This document shows, in pieces, positions 12,681 through 25,100 of a stretch of 64,000 nt of DNA. The notes below the pieces were generated by a model. That model saw only the letters and a program-made list of their open reading frames with translations, was not told the origin of the DNA and ran no database searches. A program made the position numbers and the translations under genes. Origin of the DNA: Crocodylus rhombifer. Its lineage: Eukaryota; Chordata; Crocodylia; Crocodylidae. Where the stretch lies: the NCBI GenBank assembly GCA_038503035.1, contig JAVSML010020405.1:155671-219670 (forward strand), written 5' to 3'. Numbering within the stretch: the first letter of the stretch is position 1; the number at the start of each line of letters is the position of its first letter.

Positions 12681-13284
12681 AAAGCCCCTCTCCGTAAATC
12701 TTGCTCCTTTCTCTGCAGGCTAAAGGCTTCTTCCCCTGCTCCCACAGCTCCCCGGGGACTGAGAGGTAGCTTGTTTCTTGCTGCACCCCAGAAGAGGAAA
12801 GGCATTACATTAAGCCTTAGCTAGTCCGTCTTGCTCAGCTGGGCTTGGATTGCTCTGTGCAGTATGTTCACTAGACCACGGTTAATCCCAGGGTGGGAGC
12901 TTTCCCCCCTTCCCTTAAGGAGCCTGTTCATGGCCTGGCAGACCTCACGTCCGGATGCTCATTCTCTTGCTATTCAGCCTTCAGCTTTCCCCTCTCCCTT
13001 CCTTTCTCTTCCTCCCAGCTTGCGGCCGACACACCCATTGCAGCCGCTGGGTTGTCTGCAGCAACTTTGAAAACACATCAGATGTAACAAGCTAGACAGA
13101 GGTCAGAGTCTAACTGCACCCTGTCGGATGCCACTAGCAAATTCCCTTCCTCCTGGGTGGCTACGTTTGGCAGCAGCAGCCCCACCTCACGATCCTACAG
13201 CCTTTGACGAGCTTGAATGCACTTCCTCTTCTCCTGTAAGCCTGGGAGGGCGTTATTCCAGGGTGGCATGTACCCGCTGTATGC

Positions 13285-13400
13285 AGGGCAGAGGGTCATA
13301 GCAATGCCAGCAACTTGCACAAGATCCCACGGTACGTCTAGGAATAGAACCAGGTCCCTGATGTCCCTGTCCGGTGCCTACAGAACGGAGGCGATGGGAC
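13285..13400 (-). repeat. MIR-like SINE fragment
   Basis: GCAACTTGCACAAGATCCCA, GGAATAGAACCAGGTCCCTG and CTGTCCGGTGCCTACAGA follow the reverse complement of MIR from its core to the tRNA-related part. Confidence 0.65.
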
Positions 13401-14317
13401 TGTGTTACAATGCACGCTGCCATCCCCACTTTCCACACACTTTAACACCCATTTCCGCCCCTCCTGCTGGCATCATGAGTGTCTTGTTCTGCTGGCTGGG
13501 CAGTCCAGGCCACAGATGGTGGTCGATACCCTTCCCAGCGTGAGAACCAGCTAGCTTCTTAACCTGCTCAGCCTCAGTGACTGATGTCTCTCTCTAGGTT
13601 TAGCCGGGGCCTCCCAGACAGCAGCGATTGTCTGATTCCCAGCGTCTCCAGGGATTACAGAAGCCAAGGCTTAGCTCATCCTCAGGTGTCAGAGGATGGA
13701 TGTGCCAACAGGCGTGTCCACAGGATGCTTTATTTCATTTCAGCCTAAAGGAGCTTGGGACAGGAATTGCAGCTATTTGCACTCGGTCACAAGGTTGATC
13801 AGCTAATGCTTGTGCAAACAAACTGGTTTGGAGATGAGGGTTAGCACTTCATCAGGGATTCCTGCCGGGAAGGAAGTTGCCACTGGAACAACCTGAATCT
13901 GACCTCTCCGGTTAATTCTCTCTGTCTGTGGATGTGCTGCAGTTGCCCCGCAGATGCGATGTATTGGGCACTGCTAGGGAAGCTCGCAGCCCCGGAGCCC
14001 TAAAACTGCCCCGGCAGTGAAGGGGGACCCCTGATTTTGTATGAAGCAGGAGGTGGGAGAAAAGCAGCTTGATGGTTTAGCTGATGGTGAGAGGCTCTCA
14101 TGGGATCCTCATGGAGCTTATGTAGATAAGTGTCTGGCGCTGACAGAGGGTGTGAGCAAGCGCATCGTGTAGGTGTGCACTGACCTGGTGCTTCAGCTGG
14201 TCCTGCTGGGGCAATGTCTCCCCCACTCCGAGACCTCAGCCAGAGGCTACCACCCCCCTCCAACTGAGACCAGCGGGCAAAGGGGAAGGAATGAGCAGGG
14301 CCCGTGGAGGGGAGCAT

Positions 14318-14366
14318 CATGCACACATGTATGTGCATGCACATGTGCATTCGCATGTGCACACAC
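14318..14366. repeat. Alternating ATGCAC/CATGTG purine-pyrimidine tract
   Basis: About 50 bp of nested CATGCACA/TGTGCATG motifs. It is a short palindrome-rich Z-DNA-prone run. Confidence 0.7.
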
Positions 14367-14710
14367 CTCTTCACTGGCTGCTGTTGAGCGGGGGTGGAAC
14401 TGCAGTGCAATGCAAAGTCCTTGGCACTGGGATCCTGACACAATGGAGGGTGTGTATGGGCGGTGGGGGGGGGGAGGTTGGGCTTTAACCTCCAAGGTGA
14501 GTGGCCCGTTCATTGACCCCTCCTGCGGGAAATGCAGTCACCAGGGCTCTGGGACTGAGATGAGTCAGAGCAGCTCACTCAGGATTCAGTCCTAGCTGCC
14601 CCTCCATCCCCACCCATCTTCCCCAGAGCATCCGGGGTTGTGATAGGATGGATTGGGCTTCCTCGCCCTTCAGCAGGTGTTTGAATATAAACAGTTCGCC
14701 CCAGCGAAGG

Positions 14711-14722
14711 AGATAAGATAAC
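14711..14722 (+). promoter_or_regulatory. Tandem GATA sites
   Basis: AGATAAGATAAC holds two overlapping WGATAA cores, with an E-box CAGGTG about 40 bp upstream (near 14674). Motif evidence only. Confidence 0.3.
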
Positions 14723-15171
14723 AGGCCAAGTGCTACTGAACCAGCAGGCCTGGAGGGTGGACTTTGGCTCTGCTGGTGATGCTCTCCCAGTGTTGCGGGT
14801 ATCCACGTATCTGCTGCAGAGAGATGTGGCTGGCTGTATGGAGCGGGGAGGAAGGCCCTTGCAACTCGGGAGGCTGCCATCCACCTTGTGTTTCTACCGT
14901 TCTCCTGGGGGGTGCAAGAGGCGGAGGTCTGGCTAATAACTTGGATGGCAACATAAGCCCCTCGCTAAGGGCCCTGCCTGAACGGTCCGGTCTCGGGTTG
15001 GAAACAGGTCGCTGATCTTTAAGGAGAGCTGCCGGGTGCACCCGCTGGTGTGTGGGAGGGCGCGACTCCCCTTCCTGCTCTCTGTCCTGCATACGGCTCG
15101 CTCTTGCAGTATTTACAACGCAGCCACGGGGCTGGGTCGCCAGCGGATTTGGCTGGCTGGGCTGGTGCCAG

Positions 15172-15210
15172 GAGGGGCGGCTCATCACGTGACCTGGCCC
15201 TTCATAAAAG
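15172..15210 (+). promoter_or_regulatory. Promoter-like cluster: GC box, E-box, TATA-like
   Basis: GGGGCGG (15174-15180), palindromic TCACGTGA (15185-15192) and CATAAAAG (15203-15210) occur within 40 bp in plus-strand promoter order. A start would be expected near 15235. No downstream reading frame is recognisable, so any transcript would be non-coding. Confidence 0.3.
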
Positions 15211-18200
15211 CCACCGAAACATGCCCGATGGGGATCAAGTGAACAGCACCAAGCCAGGGTTGGGTATCCAGCGTACCCTACACGGGAGAGGCCCGTTTCT
15301 GCTCACGAGAGGGAGCGGCTCTGGGGAAGGAGCAGGGGTGTCACTAGGATGTTTCCTGCTTTCTCTCTGCTTTCCCTCCAGCATGAGCCAGGAGGCATGT
15401 CCTCACCTGATGGCTGCTCTGGGAGTGGTGCTGGCATGTCGGGTCAGTGAGGTTGGGTTTAACCCATAGGTGCATCACCTGGTCTTGTGAGGGTGGGAAG
15501 AAAGCCAGGGTCAGGTCCGGGCGAGCTGGTCTTATTGTTCCCGTTGGATGCTTCGGGGCTGCCATGGTTGTTCCTGCTGGAGGCTGCAGCAAGACTACTG
15601 GTGGGATCCCAGCCGGATGCGACAGAAGCCCCCTCCTCCTCCGAGTTCCCCAGCAAGTGGGACCCCAGTTACGTGGCCCAGTCCCAGGAGCCTGCAGGGC
15701 AAGCAGGGGGTCTGCCCTAGATCCCATGCCTGAGTCCCGCATCTCCCGCGCCTCATTCTGACACCCACCCCTGCTCCCTAGGCTTCCTGCCCTTCCAGAG
15801 CTGCAGACTGGTGTTGACAAACCCTGGCTGCAAGGCCTGTCTGGGTGGGGGCCGGCTGCAGGCTTTTGGGGGCTGGGAGAGGACCGTTGCGCCCCCAGGA
15901 AGGAATGAGAGGCAGCTTGGGGCTGGGGGCAAGTGCATGACAGCTGCCGGCCCTGCTGCACGGAGCCCTACTCCAGACAGAGCAGGTCTGGAGGGACTGC
16001 TGGCTCCTTGCTCAGCTCAGATGAGCCCATGCAGGCAGCCAGCTCTGGGGTGGGGCAGTGAGATCCAGGACCAAAATGGACCCTGCCTTTAGATCCTGTC
16101 CCGTCTTGCAGCTTCAAATGCTTGAGCCCAAGGGCACAAGCTGTTCAGCGCCAAGCACAGGGCAAAGGGGAGGTGCTGCTGTTGCCTCTCACCTCTTCAG
16201 ACCAAGCTTCAAATGGAGCTGAAGCGTGCACCGAGCTTGCCATTCTCAGCTTGCTCCGAAACACAGTGCAGCTAGCGTGCTCTCTGCCCAGGCCTGGCAC
16301 CCACAGGGAGCTGGGGCAGGCCTGAAGCATCCCTGGCATTGTCCGGCAAGGGACCTAAGACGGGGACAGCCAAAGCAAACTGAGCCATGAAGGGAAGCGG
16401 GTGTGGAAGGGCCCAGTCTCCTAGAGGAGCTGTTGCCAAATGGCTTCATCTGTGCCGGGCTGGTAGCCAAAGCGTTCCCTCCGTGTCCAGGCTCGTTTAA
16501 ACAAAAGAAAATTGCCTCCTACCTTCACTCTTCTCACCTTGGAGAAGCTGTGGGTTTATGGAGATGTCCCTGGAGCACTGCTGTCCTGTAGGGCAGGGGT
16601 CTGGTCCACCATCTCTCGGGGGTGGGAGGGATGCTCCGGCTGTAGCTCTGCTTTCCTGAAGCGCTCACAAGGCTCCATCATCCCTCCGAGCATGAGGAGC
16701 AGGTGCCATCCAAGGGCTGCGGCTCTTGGCATTTGGCTTTTGAGTCCTGGCCTTGCAGTATTTTAGGGGCACCTGGAGCAGCGTGAGGAGCTCTCTTTCC
16801 TGCTCCCCCGGCAAGATGCTTAGGGCAGGAAGAGTGGTGCTGGGGCCTTGGTTGGACTCAGGGCTGGCCTGCCCGTTTCTCCAGGGCTGGCCTTACCCCA
16901 CATTGGGCTGGGAAGCCGGGGCTCGAGGGGAGGCAGTGCCTGTCCCTAGGGAGGGTGAAGCACGGGGGGTGTCTGGCCCGAGATGCACGGAGCTGCCCTA
17001 AGATGCAAGCCACCGCGACTGGGGAACAGGGTCTGTCTGCGTAGCCGCCCTGCTCCCTTCCACCCCTGTCACTCCGGGGTAGCTCGATCTGCACATCGCA
17101 CCTCCTCTGCTGGGCCTGCTGCCCCCAGTATGAACAAATGCAGTGGGGTTTGGCCCCGGAGGCCTGGCACCGCCGCTCTCGCTGCCAAGTGCTAGGGTCT
17201 GAGCTCTCTGCACCCCAGCAGCCCCCCCCGGCTGCCCCGGGGCTGCGCACGCCTGCACGGGGGTGGCTCCCCCTTGCAAAGGGGCTGGATGTTGGAGCAA
17301 AGCCCCCACTTCCCATCCTGCCCTCCATCCTTTTTTCCCCCTCCCTTTTTTTAAACAGGGACTCATTTTGCTTCCCACCCATCGCCCCCTCCTCCCCCCC
17401 AGCCCCAATCTGGGGGATGGGGTCTGACGACAGCTGTTCCCATGAGGACGGGCCAGCCACTCCTGTGGTTTCCATGGCAGCCAATCAGGGGTTGGAAAGT
17501 TTCCTCGGCCCCCCAAACGGGTGTCAATAGCCTGACATGGAAACAGGAGCCGAGCGGGGACAAGGGCAGGCCCGGACTCCTTTGTTTTCCTCGGGCTGCA
17601 GAAGCAAAGGGGAATTCCTGGGAGCAGGAGAAATCCCCTCCCGGGCAGGGCGGGGAGTCTAGACGGAGCCCAGCCGGGGCATTTGGAAGCACGACGCGCC
17701 CCGCGGGTACCCAGCGCCCGGCTCTGCTCGGATCTGGGTGCACTGAAGCCTGCCCGTGGGCCATGCCTTCAGACGCAGCCTGCACACCCAGGCCAGGCGC
17801 GGCCCCGTAGCAAAACCCCCGGGTTCGGTTGCTGAGCCGTGTTCAGGAAACACCAGTGGCGGTGCGCCACGCGCCGGGCGTTCCAGCTGACAGCGTCGGG
17901 GCACTGCGGTTTTTTTGCAAATATGTCTATAACTGGACCGCTAACAGCCTGTCGAGTGACCACTGTGGTTCACGTGCCCATTACAGAGCTTGCACTGTGT
18001 GCCCGCGCTCCCATCACCTTTCCAGCGCTTTCATCCCCGTCTCAGATTCGTCTTCGTCACCACACCGCTGTGAGGAAGCTCACAGCCGCTGGGGTTTGGA
18101 GCAGGGCGCTGGGGCAAGGTGGCTCGTGGTGAGGGGAGTCTCCACGGGCAGGTTGAGGGCGCTGCGGTGAGGCTGGAAGATGTGGACGGAAGGAGCCGCT

Positions 18201-18649
18201 GGTACCCCACCATCCACCTCCCAAAAAGGGTCTCTACCCCGTGCCAGCCTCCTCTGGCAGCCCCTCTCTGCCCCAGGGCAGAGCCTCCTGCGCAGCTGGT
18301 CTCTCCCTGCCTCTGGGATCCCCGGCTTTTCATTTACCAGGCAGCAAAAGAGCTAAATTAACATTGCCCCCCCCTTCCCTTTGCTAATCGCAGGCCTTTT
18401 GATCTATATATAGCTGTCTCAGTGCAGGGGCAGGCCAGACAGGCGGGGAAGGGGGGAGTCTGTTGCTCTGACACTTGTCCTCCTTCCTGAGATCAGGCTC
18501 GGAGGCTTCAATTCAGCACCCGGCCTCACGTCCGCTGAGGAAATGGGGAGGGGGAGCCGCGGCGCAGAGGCGTTTTTCCAGGGTGCCTTTGCGAGTGGAA
18601 CAATGTCTGCGTCCGCGGAGGGAAGCAGCTGGCTGGGCTTGTCTTGGAG

Positions 18650-19040
18650 AGAGGCCCTGATTTTCCTGTGCTCAGGGTCAGACCCATCGCCACATTTGGG
18701 GGTCAGGAAGGGATTGCACCCCATGGTCAGATGGGTCTGGGTAGTGGGAGGTTTTGCCTTCCTCTGTAGTGGGGGGTGCCACCTTCTTCCTGGGATAGTT
18801 GGAGCATATATTAACAATTTAGAGCAGCGGGACACTGGGCGTCGCGGGCTGCTGCTGTACCGGTGGCAGGTTCGGGTGTTACGTCTTGTGTCGTGTGTCA
18901 GGGTTGACCATGCAGTGTAGGGAGTTTCACAGTGGGTTTGTACAGGATGGCTTGGATAGGGCTGATCCTGCCCCCGGCGGGCGGTTGGACCAGATGTCCT
19001 CCGGAGGTGCCTTCCCGCCCCACTTCTCTCTGATTCTAAC
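18650..19040 (+). mobile_element. Old CR1-type LINE 3' fragment
   Basis: GGTCAGGAAGGGATTGCACC, GGTTTTGCCTTCCTCTGTAG and GGTTGGACCAGATGTCCTC near TTCTCTCTGATTCTA match the layout of an ancient amniote CR1 3' end. Subfamily is uncertain. Confidence 0.65.
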
Positions 19041-21654
19041 CCGGGACGAAAAAGAAAGCTCGAGGTCCTGGGAAGCAGGTGCCAGCCTGATGTGAGCAGT
19101 GCAGAAAAGATCCTGGTGCTGGGAGAGGGGATCTCTCAGCCTTGAGGGCTCAGGGATGCTTCCTTGTGGCGGCCACCCAGCTCCCAGGCTGGTTCTCGCC
19201 CTACAGGGCTCCTCTTCGTGGCACCCTGGTGTTGGCAGCAGGGGGACAGGGGCCTGCCAGAAGCTACAGAGCAAAAATCAGAGTCCCTGGCTGGACTGCG
19301 GCAATGAACTTCAGCACGGCAGGACCTGGCTCCTGTCCTGGGTTTGCACAAGTCTGGTTCCTGCAAGAGGGCACTGGATGCCAGAGGGATGCAGCGGAGA
19401 GTGCTCGAGGGCACTTTGGGGCTGTGCCCATGCCCAGGAAAAGGGTTTCTTGTCCAGTTGTTCTTCTGTTAAGAGAAAGGAGCATAACAAAGCCTGCAAA
19501 CAGCCCTGATTTCCAGACACAGCAGGGTGGAGGAAGCAGGGGGGTAGCCCTGGCTTCGTAGGCCTCTGTCCCAGCGCTCTGGGAATGAGGGGCCAAGGCT
19601 GAGCCCCTCAGCACGGATGTGTGGGAGTGTGGGAAAATGCATCCCGTGGCAGCCTCTGTGCCGATCTAGGCAGGGTGTGCGGCTTGCAGCTCGGCTCCAG
19701 GGAGGGGACTCCTCCACCGAGGAGCTGGGGTGCCAAAGGAATGACTTCCCCAAGAGCAGTCCCCACCCGCTGTGCGAGCGAGTGTGTGCGCCGGAGCAGG
19801 TTCACACACAGGAGACGGGCCGGAGGGGAGGGGAAGAGCAGGCCTGCCTACTCGGTTTGCAGGACGCAGCTCCGTTTCCTCCAAATCCTTGGCTCGGGGC
19901 CAAGCATTCTGGGAAAGCTAATTGCAAATTCAGCGACTTCTGTCTGGGGAGAGAAGCCGAGGGGGGTTGGAGGGACCCTGGAAGAAAGCAGCAGCTTCTC
20001 CGCTCGCTGCACATTGGAGCAAGGCTGGTCGGGCTGCCAAGTGCGGGCGAGGCCAGACCACCGCGGTGCTGGGAGCCTGGTTCCCATGGGCTGCGGATGG
20101 CTGGATTGGGCAGGGAAGCCTCGGGGCTGCGGGTCACTGCTCGGGAGTGCCCTGAGCCCTGGCTGTGATGCTGAGTCCAGCCAGGGGCAACGCTCTCCTG
20201 CTGAGTTGGAAACAGCTCTGGGCAGACCGAGGAGCCTGCAGAAAGTGCTGTTGAGACACAGTCGCCCCTTTCAGGGAGCTCGGTCTTCTGCATCTGAACC
20301 ACCGTGCCTCTGCACCTCCCACCTGTGGTCCCACACCACGGCAGGCCGTGACCTGCCACCCTCCTGTGCTCCCCCGAACTAACCCGAGGTTTTCCTGTGC
20401 GGGAGCTGCCAGTCGTGCTAACCTGGGTGGGTTGGGACCCCTCAGCGCCCAGACTGCTGAGCTGCATCCCGGTACCACGTCATCCATCCGGGCCCTGTGT
20501 GGCACGGTGGCCTCAGCATGCCGCTCTGTTGGCCCCGGGGGGTGGTAAGCACCCCGCTGAGGACCAGAGGGGAAATGGGGGCCTGGCTCTGACCGGGCAC
20601 GGAGCTGTCCAGACTCTGCCCTCCAGGAGAGGAGCACAGCTGGAGGTCAAGCCTACGCACCGCAGGGGGCTGTAGAAACCAAACGCTGGGTTTGCTTCTC
20701 AGGAAATTCCTGATGCCGCTGTCAGCAGCCAAAGGGAACGGCCGTCCCAACCCGTTGCCGAGCCCTGGCCTTCGCTGGTGCACGTGGGACACGCTGAGCA
20801 GCAGTAAGAGGTGCTCTGGGGGCCGGGAAGCTGGCGGGGGTGGTTGGGCTGGGGGTGTGCTTGCCTGTTGCCATCTAAAGCTTGGTCCAGCCAAAGCACA
20901 CCAGCCCTTCGCCTCTTCTTCCTTGCTGCATCTCTGCCTCTTCCCCTTCCCCCAGCCCCCTCCCTGGCTTCTTCCATTTTCCTTCTTCCAAAAATCAAAA
21001 CACAGGCTAGTTTTTGCGATGACACGGCATAGCTGCTCGCGGTGAGCCCCAGGCAGGACAGGCCTTCCTGCCGAAATAACAGGACTCCAGTCATAGTCGC
21101 GCAAGGGCATCATGGCTCAGGGATGGCAGGTTTGGTGCCCCCAGAAGCGCTCTTCCTGCTTTCTAGCAGGGTCCCGCAGCTCCGTTGCTCCTCTTGCCAG
21201 CTCTGATAGACTGAGGGAGCATCCCAGGGTTTTAGACCCTATCCTTTGGGGTGGCTGCCTCTTAGACCACGCAGTGCCCTGGTCCTTCCTCTGGGGGTGT
21301 CCTCCTTCCCCCACTTTGGGCATCACCCGCTTCCTATTCCCAGCTGGCAGTCGTGGCTCCCGTGTCTGATAGGGGCTCTTCAATACTTTATCCTTTGCTG
21401 TCACAAGGCAGTTGGAAGGTCCCCAAACACAACCTAGGCTGCGTGATCAGGGGGAAATACCCTCCTGGTTTCCCGTGTAGTGAGAGTATTGACTTGTCAG
21501 CACGTTTGCATGCTGAGGTGGGGCTGTGGTTGCTCTGGGTGTCCTGGCGTGGGGCTGTGTGGGGTGGGGAAGGCTTTTGTCTAGCTTTAAAACCTGGTCC
21601 TCTAGCGCTTCATGGTGGAGGGTGGCGTGTGCTGCACAGACTAGGTGGCCACCA
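19041..21654. other. GC-rich non-coding stretch
   Basis: Long open frames on both strands reflect GC content. No family motif, splice-bounded exon or named repeat seen. Confidence 0.65.
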
Positions 21655-22182
21655 TGAGTCAAGGATCAAAAAAGATGAGAACTCGAGGGCATGGGAGGAA
21701 AGACTGGGGGTCATTTGGTCTGGAGATAAGAAGCCTGAGATTTGATCCTTCCTTTCCTTTTACGTGTCCTCCTGACAAGGGGTTTAGCCAAATTTGCAGA
21801 TTTGTCAGACTCAAGCTGTGCCGTGAGGGCTTTGCTTATGGCCTCCACCTTTCCACCTCAGGGCTGTCAACCGTGTGCCTTAACCCCTGCACCACCCCAG
21901 TCCTGGGTCCACAAATACCTGGAGGGTGGTTACAGAGAGGGTGGCGACAGGCTATTCTTTGCGACCGCCCAGGCCAACAAGGGAGATCGAATTGGCCGTT
22001 AGGAAGAGCTTTCTAAGGGTGGCGGTGAGGAAGCGCTGGCACAGACTGCCCAGAGAGGTGCCAGAGGCTCTAAAGCAGGTCAGACAACCCCTTACCTGGG
22101 GTGGTTCAGACAGGGAGCAGGGGCTAGACTAGCGTCACCCCCTGAGGTCCCATCCAGCCCCACTTTCCTATGCTCCTATGAT
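21655..22182 (+). mobile_element. CR1-type LINE 3' fragment split by about 160 bp
   Basis: The first part (GGTCATTTGGTCTGGAGATA) ends near 21745, and the element resumes at about 21905 (AATACCTGGAGGGTGGTTAC) and runs to CCTATGCTCCTATGAT. The gap is unrelated-looking sequence, so an insertion is likely. Confidence 0.7.
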
Positions 22183-25100
22183 CATGCCCACCTTTTTGCA
22201 TGGGCTGTTGCTAGCATTTATCTTGTTCAAGGTTCTCTGGGACGCTTGTCCGCAAACATTGTCCCATCCAGGCCAGCCCTTGCTTAGGAGGTTTGGGGTG
22301 TGAAGTCCCCGATCTTAGATCCTTCTCTCAAGCCCAGAATTTGAGCCCCGGCAGTTTACTGTTCAAGAGCCTGTTGGCAGCCTAGAGGCCCCCCCTGCTT
22401 TCTTGCCAGGTTTTTGCAGCTCTTTGTGGCCTGCGGGCTGCATTTATCGAGCAGTCGCGGGTTGCGCCTCACTTTCTTCTTGTGAGGGGTCACTCGAAGG
22501 CTTCATCTGTTGCATCGTCATCTCTCCTCCAGGTTGTTCCCGGGGACTGGCAAGGGGCAGTCCTTGTCAAGCAGGAGGCACCAAGCTGACTGAGTTGCAA
22601 CAGGGTGGGATCCTCTGCACAGGTAGGCAGATCTGGGGTGAGGAGGCTGACGTGGGCAGATCACTGCCGCGTACCGGGGGCTGCAGTCTGTGTCTTCCCT
22701 CCTCTCACTTGAAGCTGTTTATTCACACACTGCTGGCTACATCCACCTCATCTGTCTGCAGCTTCGCCTCAGCCCGCACTGGAAAGGTTTGCGGGGCAGA
22801 GTCTGGGCTCAGGCTTTCTTTGCCTGCCGGCTGGCAGAAACAGAGAAAGCTGTGCTCTGTCACTTGTGCTTCTCATGTGCTTGGTGTCTCTGGGGCCAGA
22901 GGGGTTCTGCTCCACCTCGTCCCTCCTTCCAGGCAGGTCCTGGGGTCTTCAGCTGATGACCCCGTGCAGGGAGTCCCTTGCCCTGCTCAGACCTGGCCCT
23001 GGGCCAGCCCACCTTGAGCTGCATCTTCAGCCCCTGGGTCTGTCCGCGCTGGTCCCTTGGCCTGTCTTGGAGGTCTTTGCATTCCTGCGCTGTCCCTCCA
23101 CCCCTACTCTCCATGCTCATCCTCCATGCCCTTCTTTGCAGCACCAGTGATTCTCCCCTGCCTGGTTTGACAGAGCCCCTGGCCTTGTGCTGAGCACTGG
23201 GAGAGTGCTGCCCACTAGTGCCAGCAGCAGGGACTCCCATGTAGCCCGGGGTTTGCTTAGAGGAGGGATTTTCTAAGCACCCTTGGGTCTCATGAGCTTT
23301 TGAGTGTGCCGTGCACTATTAGCACAGTGAAGTGTGCAAACACATGCGTGCGACTCCCAAGGTAAGGCCACAGACAGAGAATAGGAACCCAGAGTGTCCC
23401 AGGCATTCAGAGTTTTTTGCAACAGCAATGTTGCAAATATCTATATATGTATCTAGTATAAATATCTATTATTATTATTATTATTATCTATATTCACGTT
23501 TGCAAATATCTATTATTTTCCTATAGTTGAGAAGCCAGTGAAAGCAATGAGTTGGGGTTGTCCGAGGGGTGCCTGGAGTCTAAAAAGGTTGAGAACCACT
23601 GGCATAGGACTGCAAAACCCCAGTGTGCCCTTTTGGGGACTCTAGTGTGAAATTCCAGCCCTTTCTTCCCTCCTCCACATATTCGTATACCCAGGGGCTA
23701 AGCCTTGGGCACTAATCCTGAAGACTAGCATTGCAGGCCTGCTGCGTGAGCTGCAGTGGTCCCCTTCCCAGAGGTGGCTGTGATGGAGACTGTCAAAGCC
23801 TGTTGTTAGTGATTCATGCTGGGGACACCTTACCTTCGTCTCCCAGCATGGCCATTAATGGGACATAAAGCTGAGGTCCTGACCATGACGGGCCTTTATG
23901 GACCCCAGAACATTTTCTATGTGCCTCATAGCCCAGCTGAGCCCTCTGGGAATGTGCAGTTACCTCCTGCCCCTGTCACATCCCCTGCCTGCCCCCATGG
24001 CCGGGGGGGCTTGGCACAGCCCTTTGGAGCCGGTGTGCAATGCACTTGGATGCTGCCAACCAGGTACCACCTTCTATTGGGCAAAGGCCAGTGTGAGCTT
24101 GATCTGCCACCCTTGGGGCAGTGGGTGGGCCTTGATTGTGTGCTGGGGTCTCTGCCCGGGCACCGGTGGTGCCCACCGGCCCAGCTGCCTTGCTCTCCAG
24201 CCTGGGAACCCTGCTGGCACATGGCCCGCATCTCCCTCCCTCCGGCTGAGGGGCGAACGGGCTGGTCTCCTGCCCCTCAGCTCAGCCAGGAGTGCACAAA
24301 GAAGTGCCCCAACACCCTGCATCCCTTCTCCGAGTGCTCGGTGGGGGAATATGCTTGGTATCTATCACCCTTGGGTCATGCAGGCCTGTTCATCACATGC
24401 GCCAGGGTGAAACTCCAGCTTATGGTAGAGCCTGGGGCCGAGGGCGAGGTCTTAGTCCCCGTCCTGGACACAGGACAAACCAGAGACTTGATCTAGTCCT
24501 TTAACCAATGTGCCCTCCAGGACAGGGGCCCCTTTTCTCAGCACCCACAGCTCTAGCCTAGACATCATCCTTGCTCGGCCCCCAGTGGCGTGCTCAGCCG
24601 GAGGCAGGTGGTATCTGTGGGGTGGAAGGGGGGGAATTTCTCCTTTGCCATGTTTAATTGGCCTTCGAGGGCCTGTTGGGTCTGCAGGGTGGGTCAGAAG
24701 GACTGAGCCCAGCGTGCAGCTTAGCCTGTCTCGGGGGCACTGAGGCAAGGGAGACCCAGGGGCCGGGTGAGGGGGAAGCAGAGATGGGGTGACATGGTCC
24801 ACTGCCACTTCTCCCTGTCTGTGGAGGCTGGGGCGGGCCGGAGGCTCCTGCGAGACCTTGGTGAGGTGCAGCCGGCTCGGCCGTCCGAGGCTCTTAGGGC
24901 GTGTGTGTGGCAGGGGTGGCCCAGAGCTGGTGCACGGCTCTGGGCGGTTTTAATTACCCTGGAAATAAATCAGAGCCTGACTGTTGCTGTGGAAACAGCC
25001 AGGCTTGGCTTTGCACCATCCAGCAGCCATTGACTGCTCCATTTCATTAGCCTTAGAGGAGCCGCGGGAGGCTCTTGGGGGGAGTGTGGGGCATGTTGGT

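Larger units (their letters stand above)
13401..18649. other. GC-rich non-coding block
   Basis: No exon of a known gene was found. Local motif clusters include a CCAAT box (AGCCAATCAGG, 17479-17489) with a nearby GGAAAGTTTCC inverted repeat (17494-17504), and a palindromic MEF2-type CTATATATAG (18404-18413). Confidence 0.65.

Noticed and set aside
23816..24496. 226-residue open frame on the plus strand
   Set aside because: No family motif, biased composition from high GC, no splice or start context. Treated as chance.
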